Part shown: piece after piece, positions 54,187 to 61,572 of the stretch | How positions within the stretch are numbered: the first letter of the stretch is position 1 | Layout of the letters: each line of letters opens with the position of its first letter | Assembly (NCBI GenBank): GCA_964441025.1 | Contig: CAYTXG010000001.1 | Coordinates: 62,001-126,000, forward strand | Origin: JAAZIN01 sp964441025 | GTDB lineage: Bacteria > Bacillota > Dethiobacteria > DTU022 | Direction: 5' to 3' | Length of the DNA: 64,000 nt | Translations under genes and position numbers: made by a program | Notes under the pieces: model-generated | Told to the model about the DNA's origin: nothing | Database searches by the model: none | Seen by the model: the letters and a program-made list of their open reading frames with translations, nothing else

Positions 54187-54208
54187 TGAGTCAAGGGGAT
54201 GCTGACTA
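54187..54208. repeat. REP-like palindrome, partial copy 3
   Basis: TGAGTCAAGGGGATGCTGAC lacks the right arm of the element. It lies 15 bp after copy 2. Confidence 0.55.
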
Positions 54209-54250
54209 CCCCGTAATTTCATCTTTTTTCTTTTCTTGTTTCTTCTATGC

Positions 54251-54256
54251 TATAAT
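54251..54256 (+). promoter_or_regulatory. -10 hexamer of the selA promoter
   Basis: TATAAT lies 36 bp upstream of the selA start, after a pyrimidine-rich tract. It is the likely promoter for selA-selB. Confidence 0.45.
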
Positions 54257-54292
54257 TTGCTAAGGAGCGTCCTGTAGAAAAGAGGTCTTTCC

Positions 54293-55717
54293 GTGTCAGA
54301 CTTGAATTCCCACCTGCGCGAACTGCCGGCGGTAGACCGGCTGCTGAAAGAGCCGGTTATTGTTGAACTGCTGGAGCGCCTGCCGCGCCGCCTGGTTTTG
54401 GCGGCACTTCAGGAAACCCTTCAGGGCTACCGGCAAAGGATATGTACCGGGAGGGATAGTGGAGAAGCCGGGGCCGGCTTTGACCTTTCGCCCGCCGGGC
54501 TGGCCGGTGAGGCCGCTGCGCTGGCGCAGAGCCAGGCTGTTTCTTCCTTGCAGCCGGTAATTAACGCCACCGGCATTGTGCTCCATACAAATCTGGGGAG
54601 GGCTTCCCTGGCGGCGGCAGCGGCAAAAGCAGTGGCGGAAATAGCGGGGCGCTATTGCAATCTGGAGATCGATCTGGCGGCAGGGGTCCGAGGTTCGCGG
54701 CAGGCCCACCTGGAACAGCTTCTCTGCTATCTAACAGGGGCCGAAGCGGCGGTAGTGGTGAATAACAATGCCGCCGCCGTATTTCTGCTGCTCAACAGCT
54801 GCGCCGCCGGCAAAGAAGTGATCGTTTCACGGGGGCAGCTGGTGGAGATCGGCGGCTCCTTCCGCCTCCCTGAGGTGATGGCTGCAAGCGGCGCCCGCCT
54901 CGTCGAGGTAGGTACCACGAACAAGAGCTACCTGCGTGATTATGAGGCGGCGATCACCGGAGATACCGCCGCACTGCTCAAGGTTCATACCAGCAACTAT
55001 CACCTGATCGGTTTTACCGCCTCTGTTGATGCTGCTGAAATTGCCGATCTGGCGCATGCTCACAACCTGCTGGCTATTGAAGACCTGGGCAGCGGTGTGC
55101 TTCTTGATACAAGCGCTTACGGCCTTCCCCGGGAGCCGCGCATTCAGGAGAGCATTGCCTCCGGCATGGACCTCGTTGCTTTCAGCGGCGATAAAATGCT
55201 GGGCGGGCCGCAGGCGGGGATTGTTGTGGGGCGCCGCGAACTTATTGAAAAAATACGCACCAACCAGTTGGCGCGGGTGTTGCGGGTGGGCAAGCTAACG
55301 GTGGCGGCTCTTGAGGCCACCCTGCGCCTCTATCTCGACGAGGCTGAAGCGGTGCGGGAAATTCCCCTCTGGCGGGCGCTGGCAGCGCCCCTTTCCAGGC
55401 TGCAGGAGCGGGCTGAGGTCCTGGCCGGCGGGTTGAAGGCGGGCTTTGACGGTAGGAATGTGGAGTTGCTGAAAGGAAACTCCCGCGTGGGCGGGGGAGC
55501 CCTTCCAACAGCGGAGCTGCCTACCGTGCTTATATCCATACAGGTTCCGCATGCAGACAGCGCCGCACTGGCTGCTTCTCTGCGCTGCGGGAACCCGCCG
55601 GTGATTGTACGCCTCCAGCAGGACAGACTTCTTCTCGATCTGCGTACTGTGGCGCCTGAACAGGACGAACTTCTTTTTAAGGTCCTGGCTGCTGTCCTGG
55701 AAACAGGGGCGGACTGA
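54293..55717 (+). CDS. selA: L-seryl-tRNA(Sec) selenium transferase
   Basis: A 474-aa PLP enzyme that turns Ser-tRNA(Sec) into Sec-tRNA(Sec). The N-terminal tRNA-binding helical domain starts LRELPAVDRLL. INATGIVLHTNLGRA near residue 95 and YCNLEIDLAAGVRGSR are family blocks, and the PLP Lys lies in FSGDKMLGGPQAG near residue 300. GTG 54293 has AGAGGT upstream. selB follows after 47 bp. Their presence means this organism can read UGA as selenocysteine, which bears on the flavoprotein at 41635. Confidence 0.96.
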   Translation: MSDLNSHLRELPAVDRLLKEPVIVELLERLPRRLVLAALQETLQGYRQRICTGRDSGEAGAGFDLSPAGLAGEAAALAQSQAVSSLQPVINATGIVLHTNLGRASLAAAAAKAVAEIAGRYCNLEIDLAAGVRGSRQAHLEQLLCYLTGAEAAVVVNNNAAAVFLLLNSCAAGKEVIVSRGQLVEIGGSFRLPEVMAASGARLVEVGTTNKSYLRDYEAAITGDTAALLKVHTSNYHLIGFTASVDAAEIADLAHAHNLLAIEDLGSGVLLDTSAYGLPREPRIQESIASGMDLVAFSGDKMLGGPQAGIVVGRRELIEKIRTNQLARVLRVGKLTVAALEATLRLYLDEAEAVREIPLWRALAAPLSRLQERAEVLAGGLKAGFDGRNVELLKGNSRVGGGALPTAELPTVLISIQVPHADSAALAASLRCGNPPVIVRLQQDRLLLDLRTVAPEQDELLFKVLAAVLETGAD

Positions 55718-55764
55718 GCCTGCCTGCAGAAGTTGACAATGCACAGAGAAAAGGCTGGATTGCT

Positions 55765-57684
55765 ATGGAACACCTGATTATTGGAACGGCCGGCCATGTG
55801 GATCATGGAAAAACTGTGTTGATCAAGGCTCTTACCGGCGTTGATACGGACCGCCTGCGCGAAGAGAAGAAGCGGGGCATCTCCATTGATCTTGGATTTG
55901 CCCCCCTGGAGATTCCCGGCGGGCGCCTGGCTGGAGTTGTCGATGTCCCCGGCCACGAACGCTTTATCCACAACATGCTTGCCGGCGCCGCAGGCATGGA
56001 CCTTGTTCTTCTGGTCATCGATGCATCCGAGGGGATGATGCCGCAAACAAGGGAGCACCTGCAGATATTGCAGCTCCTGGGGGTGGAGCAGGGCATCGTT
56101 GTCATCACCAAAATTGACATTGTTGATGATGAGTGGCGGGAACTTGTGGCGGAGGAGGTCGCTGCGGAACTGCAGGGATCTTTTTTGGAGGGGGCGCCTG
56201 TTCATGCTGTCTCCGCCTTTACCGGTGAAGGGATTGCCGGGTTGAAGGAGCTCATTGCATCGAAGATGCATAGCCTTCCCCCGCGGGATTCCGCGGGGCC
56301 GCTGCGGCTGCCGGTGGACCGTTCTTTTGTCATCGCCGGTTTCGGCACCGTGATTACGGGGACGCTCTTTCGGGGCAGCGTTCAGGTGGGAGACAGGGTG
56401 GAGATCATCCCCCCGGGCCTGGAAGCCCGCGTGCGCAACATCCAGGTCCATGATCGCGATATAGCGAAAGCCCTGGCCGGGCAGAGGGTTGCTCTGAACA
56501 TTGCCGGCATCGAAAAATCAGAGGTCCGGCGCGGTAGTGTGATCGCCTCACCGGGCTACTATCAGACCACCTGGCTCCTCGATGCTTCCCTTACACTTTT
56601 ACCCGGGGCCCCCCGGCCCCTCAAGAATCTTGATCCCGTCCATCTATTTTTGGGGACTGCCCGCGTGGTGGCCAGGCTGCTGCTGCTTGATTGCGACGAA
56701 CTGCGGCCCGGTGAAAGCTCCATGGTTCAGTGCCGTCTGGACCATCCCCTGGTAGCCGACAGGACGGACCGCTTTATTATCCGCTCCTATTCGCCCATGA
56801 CTACTATTGGGGGCGGCCGGATACTGGATCCCGCTCCCTCGCGCCACCGCCGCTTCCGCCGGGATTCCTTTGCTCATCTGGAGGAGTTGGAGCGCGAGCC
56901 TGCTGCCGGGGGAGATGCGGCCTTCATTTTGCGGAAATTGAAAGAGCTGCTCATTGCCGCCCCGGCCCGCCTGGCCCGGGAGGCCCGCTTCGAGGAGAAG
57001 CGGCTCCGGGGGATCCTGAAGGATTTGATGGAGGAAGGCACTGTCGGGAAACTGGGCGACAGCTACCTGGCGCAGGGAATTTTGGAAGAATGGGAGCGCC
57101 TGCTCCCGGTTAAGGTGGACGAGTATCACCGGCGTCATCCCCTGCTTCGCGGTATCTCCAGGGCGGAATTAAAGGCAGCCCTGCCCGGAGCTTTAAACCT
57201 GCGGGAATATGACCTGCTTCTGGTGCGCCTGCAGGAGCGGGGGTTAATTGCGCTTAAAGGAGATCTGGTCAGCCTGGAGAAATTCGAGCCTGAACCTACG
57301 GAGCAGCAGCGGGAGCAGCTCCACCGGTTAAGCGGGATTTATGCTGCCGCCCCTTTTCAACCTCCGGCGGTCCGGGAGGCGCTGGAAAGAGCGGGAATTG
57401 AAAGTCGCCACCGGGATGACTATTACAGCTATCTGGTGAACAGCGGCCTGCTGGTCAAAATAAGCGAGGAGCTTTACTTTCACCGCCAGGCCTATGATGG
57501 AGCCGTTGAGCTGCTGCGCACTCATTTTGCCGCTGCCGGCACCCTGACCCTGGCTCAATTCAGGGATCTTACCGGCAGTTCGCGTAAGATTGTGCAGCCC
57601 CTTCTCGAACATTTCGACGGGCTCAAGTTGACCCGCCGTGTCGGCGATCACCGCGTTCCACTGAAACTACAGTCATCTAGTTGA
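55765..57684 (+). CDS. selB: Selenocysteine-specific elongation factor
   Basis: A 639-aa GTPase. GTAGHVDHGKT (P-loop) is at residues 8-18, KKRGISIDLGFA is switch I, DVPGHERFIHNML is switch II and TKIDIV the guanine-specificity motif. The C-terminal ~270 residues are the winged-helix repeats that bind SECIS hairpins (e.g. LARLAREARFEEKRLRGILKDLMEEG region and the final LTLAQFRDLTGSSRKIVQPLLEHFDGLKLTRRVGDHR). It delivers Sec-tRNA to UGA codons followed by SECIS. Complete length. Confidence 0.96.
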   Translation: MEHLIIGTAGHVDHGKTVLIKALTGVDTDRLREEKKRGISIDLGFAPLEIPGGRLAGVVDVPGHERFIHNMLAGAAGMDLVLLVIDASEGMMPQTREHLQILQLLGVEQGIVVITKIDIVDDEWRELVAEEVAAELQGSFLEGAPVHAVSAFTGEGIAGLKELIASKMHSLPPRDSAGPLRLPVDRSFVIAGFGTVITGTLFRGSVQVGDRVEIIPPGLEARVRNIQVHDRDIAKALAGQRVALNIAGIEKSEVRRGSVIASPGYYQTTWLLDASLTLLPGAPRPLKNLDPVHLFLGTARVVARLLLLDCDELRPGESSMVQCRLDHPLVADRTDRFIIRSYSPMTTIGGGRILDPAPSRHRRFRRDSFAHLEELEREPAAGGDAAFILRKLKELLIAAPARLAREARFEEKRLRGILKDLMEEGTVGKLGDSYLAQGILEEWERLLPVKVDEYHRRHPLLRGISRAELKAALPGALNLREYDLLLVRLQERGLIALKGDLVSLEKFEPEPTEQQREQLHRLSGIYAAAPFQPPAVREALERAGIESRHRDDYYSYLVNSGLLVKISEELYFHRQAYDGAVELLRTHFAAAGTLTLAQFRDLTGSSRKIVQPLLEHFDGLKLTRRVGDHRVPLKLQSSS

Positions 57685-57721
57685 CGCAGGGGCAGGGTGC
57701 TGGTGCCAACTAACTTTTTGC

Positions 57722-57895
57722 TTAACTGCCGAATGTTCCCCCCTCTTTATCCCTCATCACCCTAAGGATCAGCTGATCCAGCTCAGCGCTCAGCTTCAAA
57801 GTGTCACTGGCGGTGATATCTTTTTGCTTGTGTAGTTGCTCCCTTAAAATTTCAATTTCCTGGTAAAGGTTGGGCTTTACTTCTTTCTGCTTCAA
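57722..57895 (-). CDS. Spo0E-like aspartyl-phosphate phosphatase (57 aa)
   Basis: A small gene. TTG 57895 follows GAGGTGAAAACCA and the product reads YQEIEILREQLHKQKDI, then LKLSAELDQLILRVM. The pattern of two helices with S-x-x-L-D-x-L-I is the hallmark of the Spo0E family, which removes phosphate from Spo0A and delays sporulation. The gene is monocistronic, convergent with selB, and supports a spore-forming host. Confidence 0.7.
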   Translation of the reverse strand: MKQKEVKPNLYQEIEILREQLHKQKDITASDTLKLSAELDQLILRVMRDKEGGTFGS

Positions 57896-58140
57896 TGGTT
57901 TTCACCTCAAAAAAGATGGTAAGTATGCTTATTCGACACAAACAGGCTAATACCTTTTTTTCACAAGGAATAATTTCATAATAATACAATCTTCATCCAT
58001 TAATGTAATTCATCCGGGGAGCCGATCGGCCAATTTAGTAAACAAGCCGACAATAAATGCTTCTTCGCCGGGATTTATAATTAGAAGTTAACAATAATTT
58101 TAGATATTGTTAACTTCCAATTCAATTTTGCCCCGATTTT
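57896..58140. other. AT-rich intergenic interval
   Basis: This likely holds the promoter of the leftward Spo0E-like gene. I see no further gene or terminator that I can support. Confidence 0.4.
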
Positions 58141-58290
58141 TTATTTGCCGTCATGCATGGCGATCAAAAAAATCTCTGTGTGAGGATCACTTCCCGCAAC
58201 GGCGCAGCGATTTATCGAGGCCTCGGCGTCGAGCAGGATTTGCATCGCCTCTTGATCAAGCCTGGCCGGGCGCAACTTTGATCTATCCAA
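58141..58290 (-). CDS. Small hypothetical protein (49 aa)
   Basis: TTG 58290, with GGGAGGTGG about 6 bp upstream, opens a 49-codon frame: a basic start (DRSKLRPARLDQEAM), then LLDAEASINRCAVAGSDPHTEIF and LIAMHDGK. I do not recognise it. The good ribosome binding site and its orientation with the Spo0E-like gene make it plausible. Confidence 0.4.
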   Translation of the reverse strand: MDRSKLRPARLDQEAMQILLDAEASINRCAVAGSDPHTEIFLIAMHDGK

Positions 58291-58501
58291 TGCTTGCCAC
58301 CTCCCTATCTGTTTTAACCTATGTTCTACCCCTCAGAGAAAGTCTTTATTCCCTTGTTCCGGTTAATAGTTGACAGATGTAAAATATTTTAGAATTTACA
58401 GTTTTACAGAAGGATTTAACAGAAGGAACGTCGAAAGGCTATGATTGTGGGTTTGTATTGACACATTAAAGAATCTTTTCCTAAAGTTCAAAAGGAGGTT
58501 G

Positions 58502-58615
58502 ATGATCAGAGCATTAAAAACATTTCCATTTCCCCGGCCGGCACCCGGCCCAGGGGAAAAATATTCCACTGATGCGGGGTATGAAGATGACTACCGAAAA
58601 CCAAACTTTTGCTGA
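58502..58615 (+). CDS. Leader ORF (37 aa) with strong ribosome binding site, overlapping the HdrCB start
   Basis: AAAGGAGGTTG precedes ATG 58502, the best ribosome binding site of this operon. The frame reads MIRALKTFPFPRPAPGPG ... KPNFC and stops at TGA 58613-58615, inside the beginning of the HdrCB gene in another frame. The mRNA here can form a GGCCGG-cac-CCGGCC hairpin flanked by CCCC/GGGG. It could be a translational-coupling leader; a frameshift or misplaced start are alternatives. Confidence 0.4.
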   Translation: MIRALKTFPFPRPAPGPGEKYSTDAGYEDDYRKPNFC

Positions 58616-59744
58616 AAAGTTTGACCTGCTGGGTTGCATTCAGTGCGGGCGGTGTACTGGCGGTTGCCCGGTAACGGCGAGAACAAATTTGAATGTGCGC
58701 CGTTTCGTCTATGACGCCTACAATGAAGATCTTCTTGAAGAACTTTCTAGAATAGCAGAGATCTGGGATTGCACTGCCTGCCATACATGCGCTGTCCGCT
58801 GCCCGAAGGGGCTGAAACCGCTGGAGGTGTTGATCGGCCTTCGCTCACTCATTGTTGAGAGCGGTAAAACCCAGCCCACGGTGCGGGATGCCCTTGAGTC
58901 TGTTTTTCGAGAAGGAAATCCCTGGGAAAAACCTAGAGCAACCCGCAGCGATTGGATGGAAGGGTTGAATGTGAGGATCGCCCAACCTGATGAGCCCGTG
59001 GAAAATCTTTTCTATGTCTGCTGCACCATTGCTTATGATCCGCGAGTTCAGGTCATTGCCCAAAACATGGTCCGCCTTCTGGATAAAACAGGCGTGGACT
59101 ATGCTTTTCTCGGCGAGGATGAATCCTGCTGTGGCAGCGAAGTTTTCACCCTCGGGGAAGAGGGCCTTTTTGAAATGATTGTAGAGGATAACACCGAACT
59201 ACTTAATGAGTACCAGGCCGGGCGGATCATAGCCCTTTCGCCGCATTGTTTTACCACTTTTAAGACCCGCTATCCCGATTTGAACAAGCCGGTGCTTCAT
59301 TACACCGAACTGCTGGCCGAGTTGCTCGATCAGGGCAAGCTGGTTTTCAAAGACGGTCTCACCAAAAAAATCGTATTTCACGATCCCTGTTATCTGGGCA
59401 AGCAGAGCGGTGTTTTTGACGAACCGCGCCGTCTGCTGAAAGCTGTTGAAGGGGTGGAGCTTGTTGAGTTCAACCGGTCCCGCGAACGCAGCCTCTGCTG
59501 TGAGGGCGGCGGCGGGAAAATGTGGGTGGAATCGGAATCAAAGGAAGAGCGCCTGGCCGAAACGCGAATCAAGGATGCCCGGGCTCTTGGAGCAGATATT
59601 GTGGCAGTGGCCTGCCCCTTCTGCGTCCTGACCCTGGATGACGCCGTGAAAGCACTGGGGTACGAGGAGGAGATGCGGGTGGCTGAAATCATGGAGCTTT
59701 TGGGTGAGTTGGAAATAGGGCAGGAAAATAAGAAATCCGCTTAG
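58587..59744 (+). CDS. HdrC-HdrB-like fused iron-sulfur protein
   Basis: A protein of about 385 aa. Two [4Fe-4S] motifs at the N-terminus (CIQCGRCTGGCP and CTACHTCAVRCPKG) correspond to HdrC. Two CCG domains follow (YVCCTIAYDP with ESCCGSE; DPCYLGKQSG with SLCCEGGGG), which correspond to HdrB and hold unusual [4Fe-4S] clusters for disulfide or other two-electron chemistry. No membrane helices are seen, so it is soluble. ATG 58587 has GGGG 7 nt upstream; ATG 58572 and 58581 are in frame. It leads the etf-hdrA-mvhD operon. Confidence 0.85.
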   Translation: MTTENQTFAEKFDLLGCIQCGRCTGGCPVTARTNLNVRRFVYDAYNEDLLEELSRIAEIWDCTACHTCAVRCPKGLKPLEVLIGLRSLIVESGKTQPTVRDALESVFREGNPWEKPRATRSDWMEGLNVRIAQPDEPVENLFYVCCTIAYDPRVQVIAQNMVRLLDKTGVDYAFLGEDESCCGSEVFTLGEEGLFEMIVEDNTELLNEYQAGRIIALSPHCFTTFKTRYPDLNKPVLHYTELLAELLDQGKLVFKDGLTKKIVFHDPCYLGKQSGVFDEPRRLLKAVEGVELVEFNRSRERSLCCEGGGGKMWVESESKEERLAETRIKDARALGADIVAVACPFCVLTLDDAVKALGYEEEMRVAEIMELLGELEIGQENKKSA

Positions 59745-59759
59745 GAGGTGGAGGATTAA

Positions 59760-60548
59760 ATGAAAATTTTTACCTGCATCAAGTATGTGCCCGATACTTC
59801 GGAAGCGGAGGTAAAACTCAATGCCGAGGGCACAGCGGTTGACAGCAGCCGTTTTTCCTTTGATATTAACGATGCAGACAATTATGCAGTGGAAGAATCG
59901 GTTCTGATTAAGGAGAAGTACGAGGGCAGCGTTACCGTAGTCTCTATCGGGCCGAAGCAATCGGATGTGATGATCCGCATGGCCATGGCCAAGGGTTGCG
60001 ACGACGCCATCCGGATCGAAGATGAGCGCATCGCCACTTATGATCCCCTGATGGTGGCCCGGGTTCTGGCCGGGGCAATCAAGGATCAGGAATTTGACCT
60101 GATTTTTACCGGCTGCATGGCCGAGGATTATGGCCAGGCAGCTACCGGGGTGGCTCTTGCCGAGATTCTGGGGGTTTCCCATGCCGCCTATGTCAAGAAA
60201 GTGGAGGTCGAAGACGGCAAGGTCAAAGCCCATCGTGAACTCGAAGGTGGGCTCATGGAAGTAGTTGAGATAACGCTTCCCGCCGTCCTGACTATCCAGA
60301 CGGGCATCAACGAACCTCGCTATGCTCCCATTCGCGGCATCCGCCAGGCCCAAAAGAAAGAGTTGAAGGTAATGAACCTGGATGATCTGGGCATTCCCGC
60401 GGGAGAGGTCGGTGCCGAGGGCTCCCTACTCGTTCTGGAAAAACTCTATATTCCGGTAGTGGAATCGAAGGCTGAAATAATCGAGGGTGAACCCGACGAG
60501 AAGGCCGAGAAGCTGGCTTCGATTCTGGTTAAAGGAGGTCTGGTCTAG
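59760..60548 (+). CDS. etfB: Electron transfer flavoprotein subunit beta
   Basis: A 262-aa protein: MKIFTCIKYVPDTSEAEVKL, FDINDADNYAVEESVLIKE, GCMAEDYGQAATGVALAEIL and EVVEITLPAVLTIQTGINEPRY are EtfB core motifs. In bifurcating Etfs this subunit carries a second FAD. AGGAGGTGG lies before the ATG. It is directly followed by etfA. Confidence 0.95.
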   Translation: MKIFTCIKYVPDTSEAEVKLNAEGTAVDSSRFSFDINDADNYAVEESVLIKEKYEGSVTVVSIGPKQSDVMIRMAMAKGCDDAIRIEDERIATYDPLMVARVLAGAIKDQEFDLIFTGCMAEDYGQAATGVALAEILGVSHAAYVKKVEVEDGKVKAHRELEGGLMEVVEITLPAVLTIQTGINEPRYAPIRGIRQAQKKELKVMNLDDLGIPAGEVGAEGSLLVLEKLYIPVVESKAEIIEGEPDEKAEKLASILVKGGLV

Positions 60549-61523
60549 ATGGGTAATGTTTTAGTGCTGGCTGAACACCGCCAGGGGGTATTGCGGGATA
60601 TTACGTTTGAAATGCTGGCGCCGGCCCCCGAACTGGCAAAAGCCCTTGGCGGCGAAGCGGTGGTTCTGCTGCTTGGCAGCGGCGTCGACAAGATGGCCGA
60701 GAAAATAGCCTCTTACGGTGTAAAAGTTCTGGTGGTGGATGACCCTCTCTTTGCAGACTACAACTCCGACAAGTATCAGAAAGCACTCTCGGCTTTGATC
60801 GACGACTACAAGCCGCAGCTGGTCATGGTCGGGCAGACCGCGCAGGGCGCAGATCTGGCTCCGGCCCTGGCGGTTGAGAAAAAGCTGCCCTTTGTGCCTG
60901 ATGTCGTGGGCCTGGAGGTGGAAGAGGGCGCGATCAAGGCCACCCGGCAGCTATATTCGGGCAAGGTCAACGCCCAGATCGCTTTAAAACCGGCAGATAC
61001 CTCCCTGGTTACCATTCGCGAGGCCAATTTTGAGGCCCCCGAGCCCTCCGCCGCCGGTGCGGTAGAGAAGATAGACTCGCCGTTGAAAGAAGATCTTGAT
61101 TACAGGGTGTTCAAGGAGTATATCGAGGCTGTTGTCGGCGATGTCGACATCACCCAGTCCGAGATCCTGGTCGGGATCGGGCGCGGCTTGAAGGAAGATA
61201 AAAACCTGCCCGTCGCGGAGGAGCTGGCTGCGGTGATCAAGGCGGATCTCTGCGGCTCCCGCGCCGCCTGTGATGCCGGCTGGCTGCCCAGCGACCGCCA
61301 GGTCGGCACCTCGGGGAAAACAGTCCAGCCCAAGCTCTATATATGCATGGGCATCTCCGGGGCTTTTCAGCACATTGCCGGGATCAAGGGCGCCAAAACG
61401 ATCGTGGCCATCAACAAGGATCCCAATGCGCCTATATTTGCAGCGGCACATTATGCCATTATCGACGACCTGCATAAAATTGTGCCCAAGCTTACCGAAA
61501 AATTAAAGGAGCTGAAGGGATAA
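60549..61523 (+). CDS. etfA: Electron transfer flavoprotein subunit alpha
   Basis: A 324-aa protein with an N-terminal Etf fold and the C-terminal FAD-binding block GSRAACDAGWLPSDRQVGTSGKTVQPKLYICMGISGAFQHIAGIKGAKTIVAINKDPNAPIF. ATG 60549 follows the etfB stop immediately. AAAGGAGG is at the end of etfB. It pairs with EtfB; the partner dehydrogenase is not encoded nearby, whereas Hdr subunits are. Confidence 0.95.
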   Translation: MGNVLVLAEHRQGVLRDITFEMLAPAPELAKALGGEAVVLLLGSGVDKMAEKIASYGVKVLVVDDPLFADYNSDKYQKALSALIDDYKPQLVMVGQTAQGADLAPALAVEKKLPFVPDVVGLEVEEGAIKATRQLYSGKVNAQIALKPADTSLVTIREANFEAPEPSAAGAVEKIDSPLKEDLDYRVFKEYIEAVVGDVDITQSEILVGIGRGLKEDKNLPVAEELAAVIKADLCGSRAACDAGWLPSDRQVGTSGKTVQPKLYICMGISGAFQHIAGIKGAKTIVAINKDPNAPIFAAAHYAIIDDLHKIVPKLTEKLKELKG

Positions 61524-61572
61524 CGCTATCGCTTGAAGAGAGCCTTCGGCAAGGCTGAATCTCTGTGGGAGG

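Noticed and set aside
55330..56451. 373-aa minus-strand frame across selA and selB
   Set aside because: Long only because of GC-rich codon usage on the coding strand; no motif or ribosome binding site.
57685..57721. Possible selC (tRNA-Sec) next to selB
   Set aside because: No acceptor/T-arm pattern of a tRNA can be drawn from this short stretch, and I saw none elsewhere in the window.
58107..58373. 88-aa plus-strand frame in the gap before the Hdr operon
   Set aside because: No ribosome binding site and no protein-like pattern; the opposite strand has a better small gene with a good ribosome binding site.
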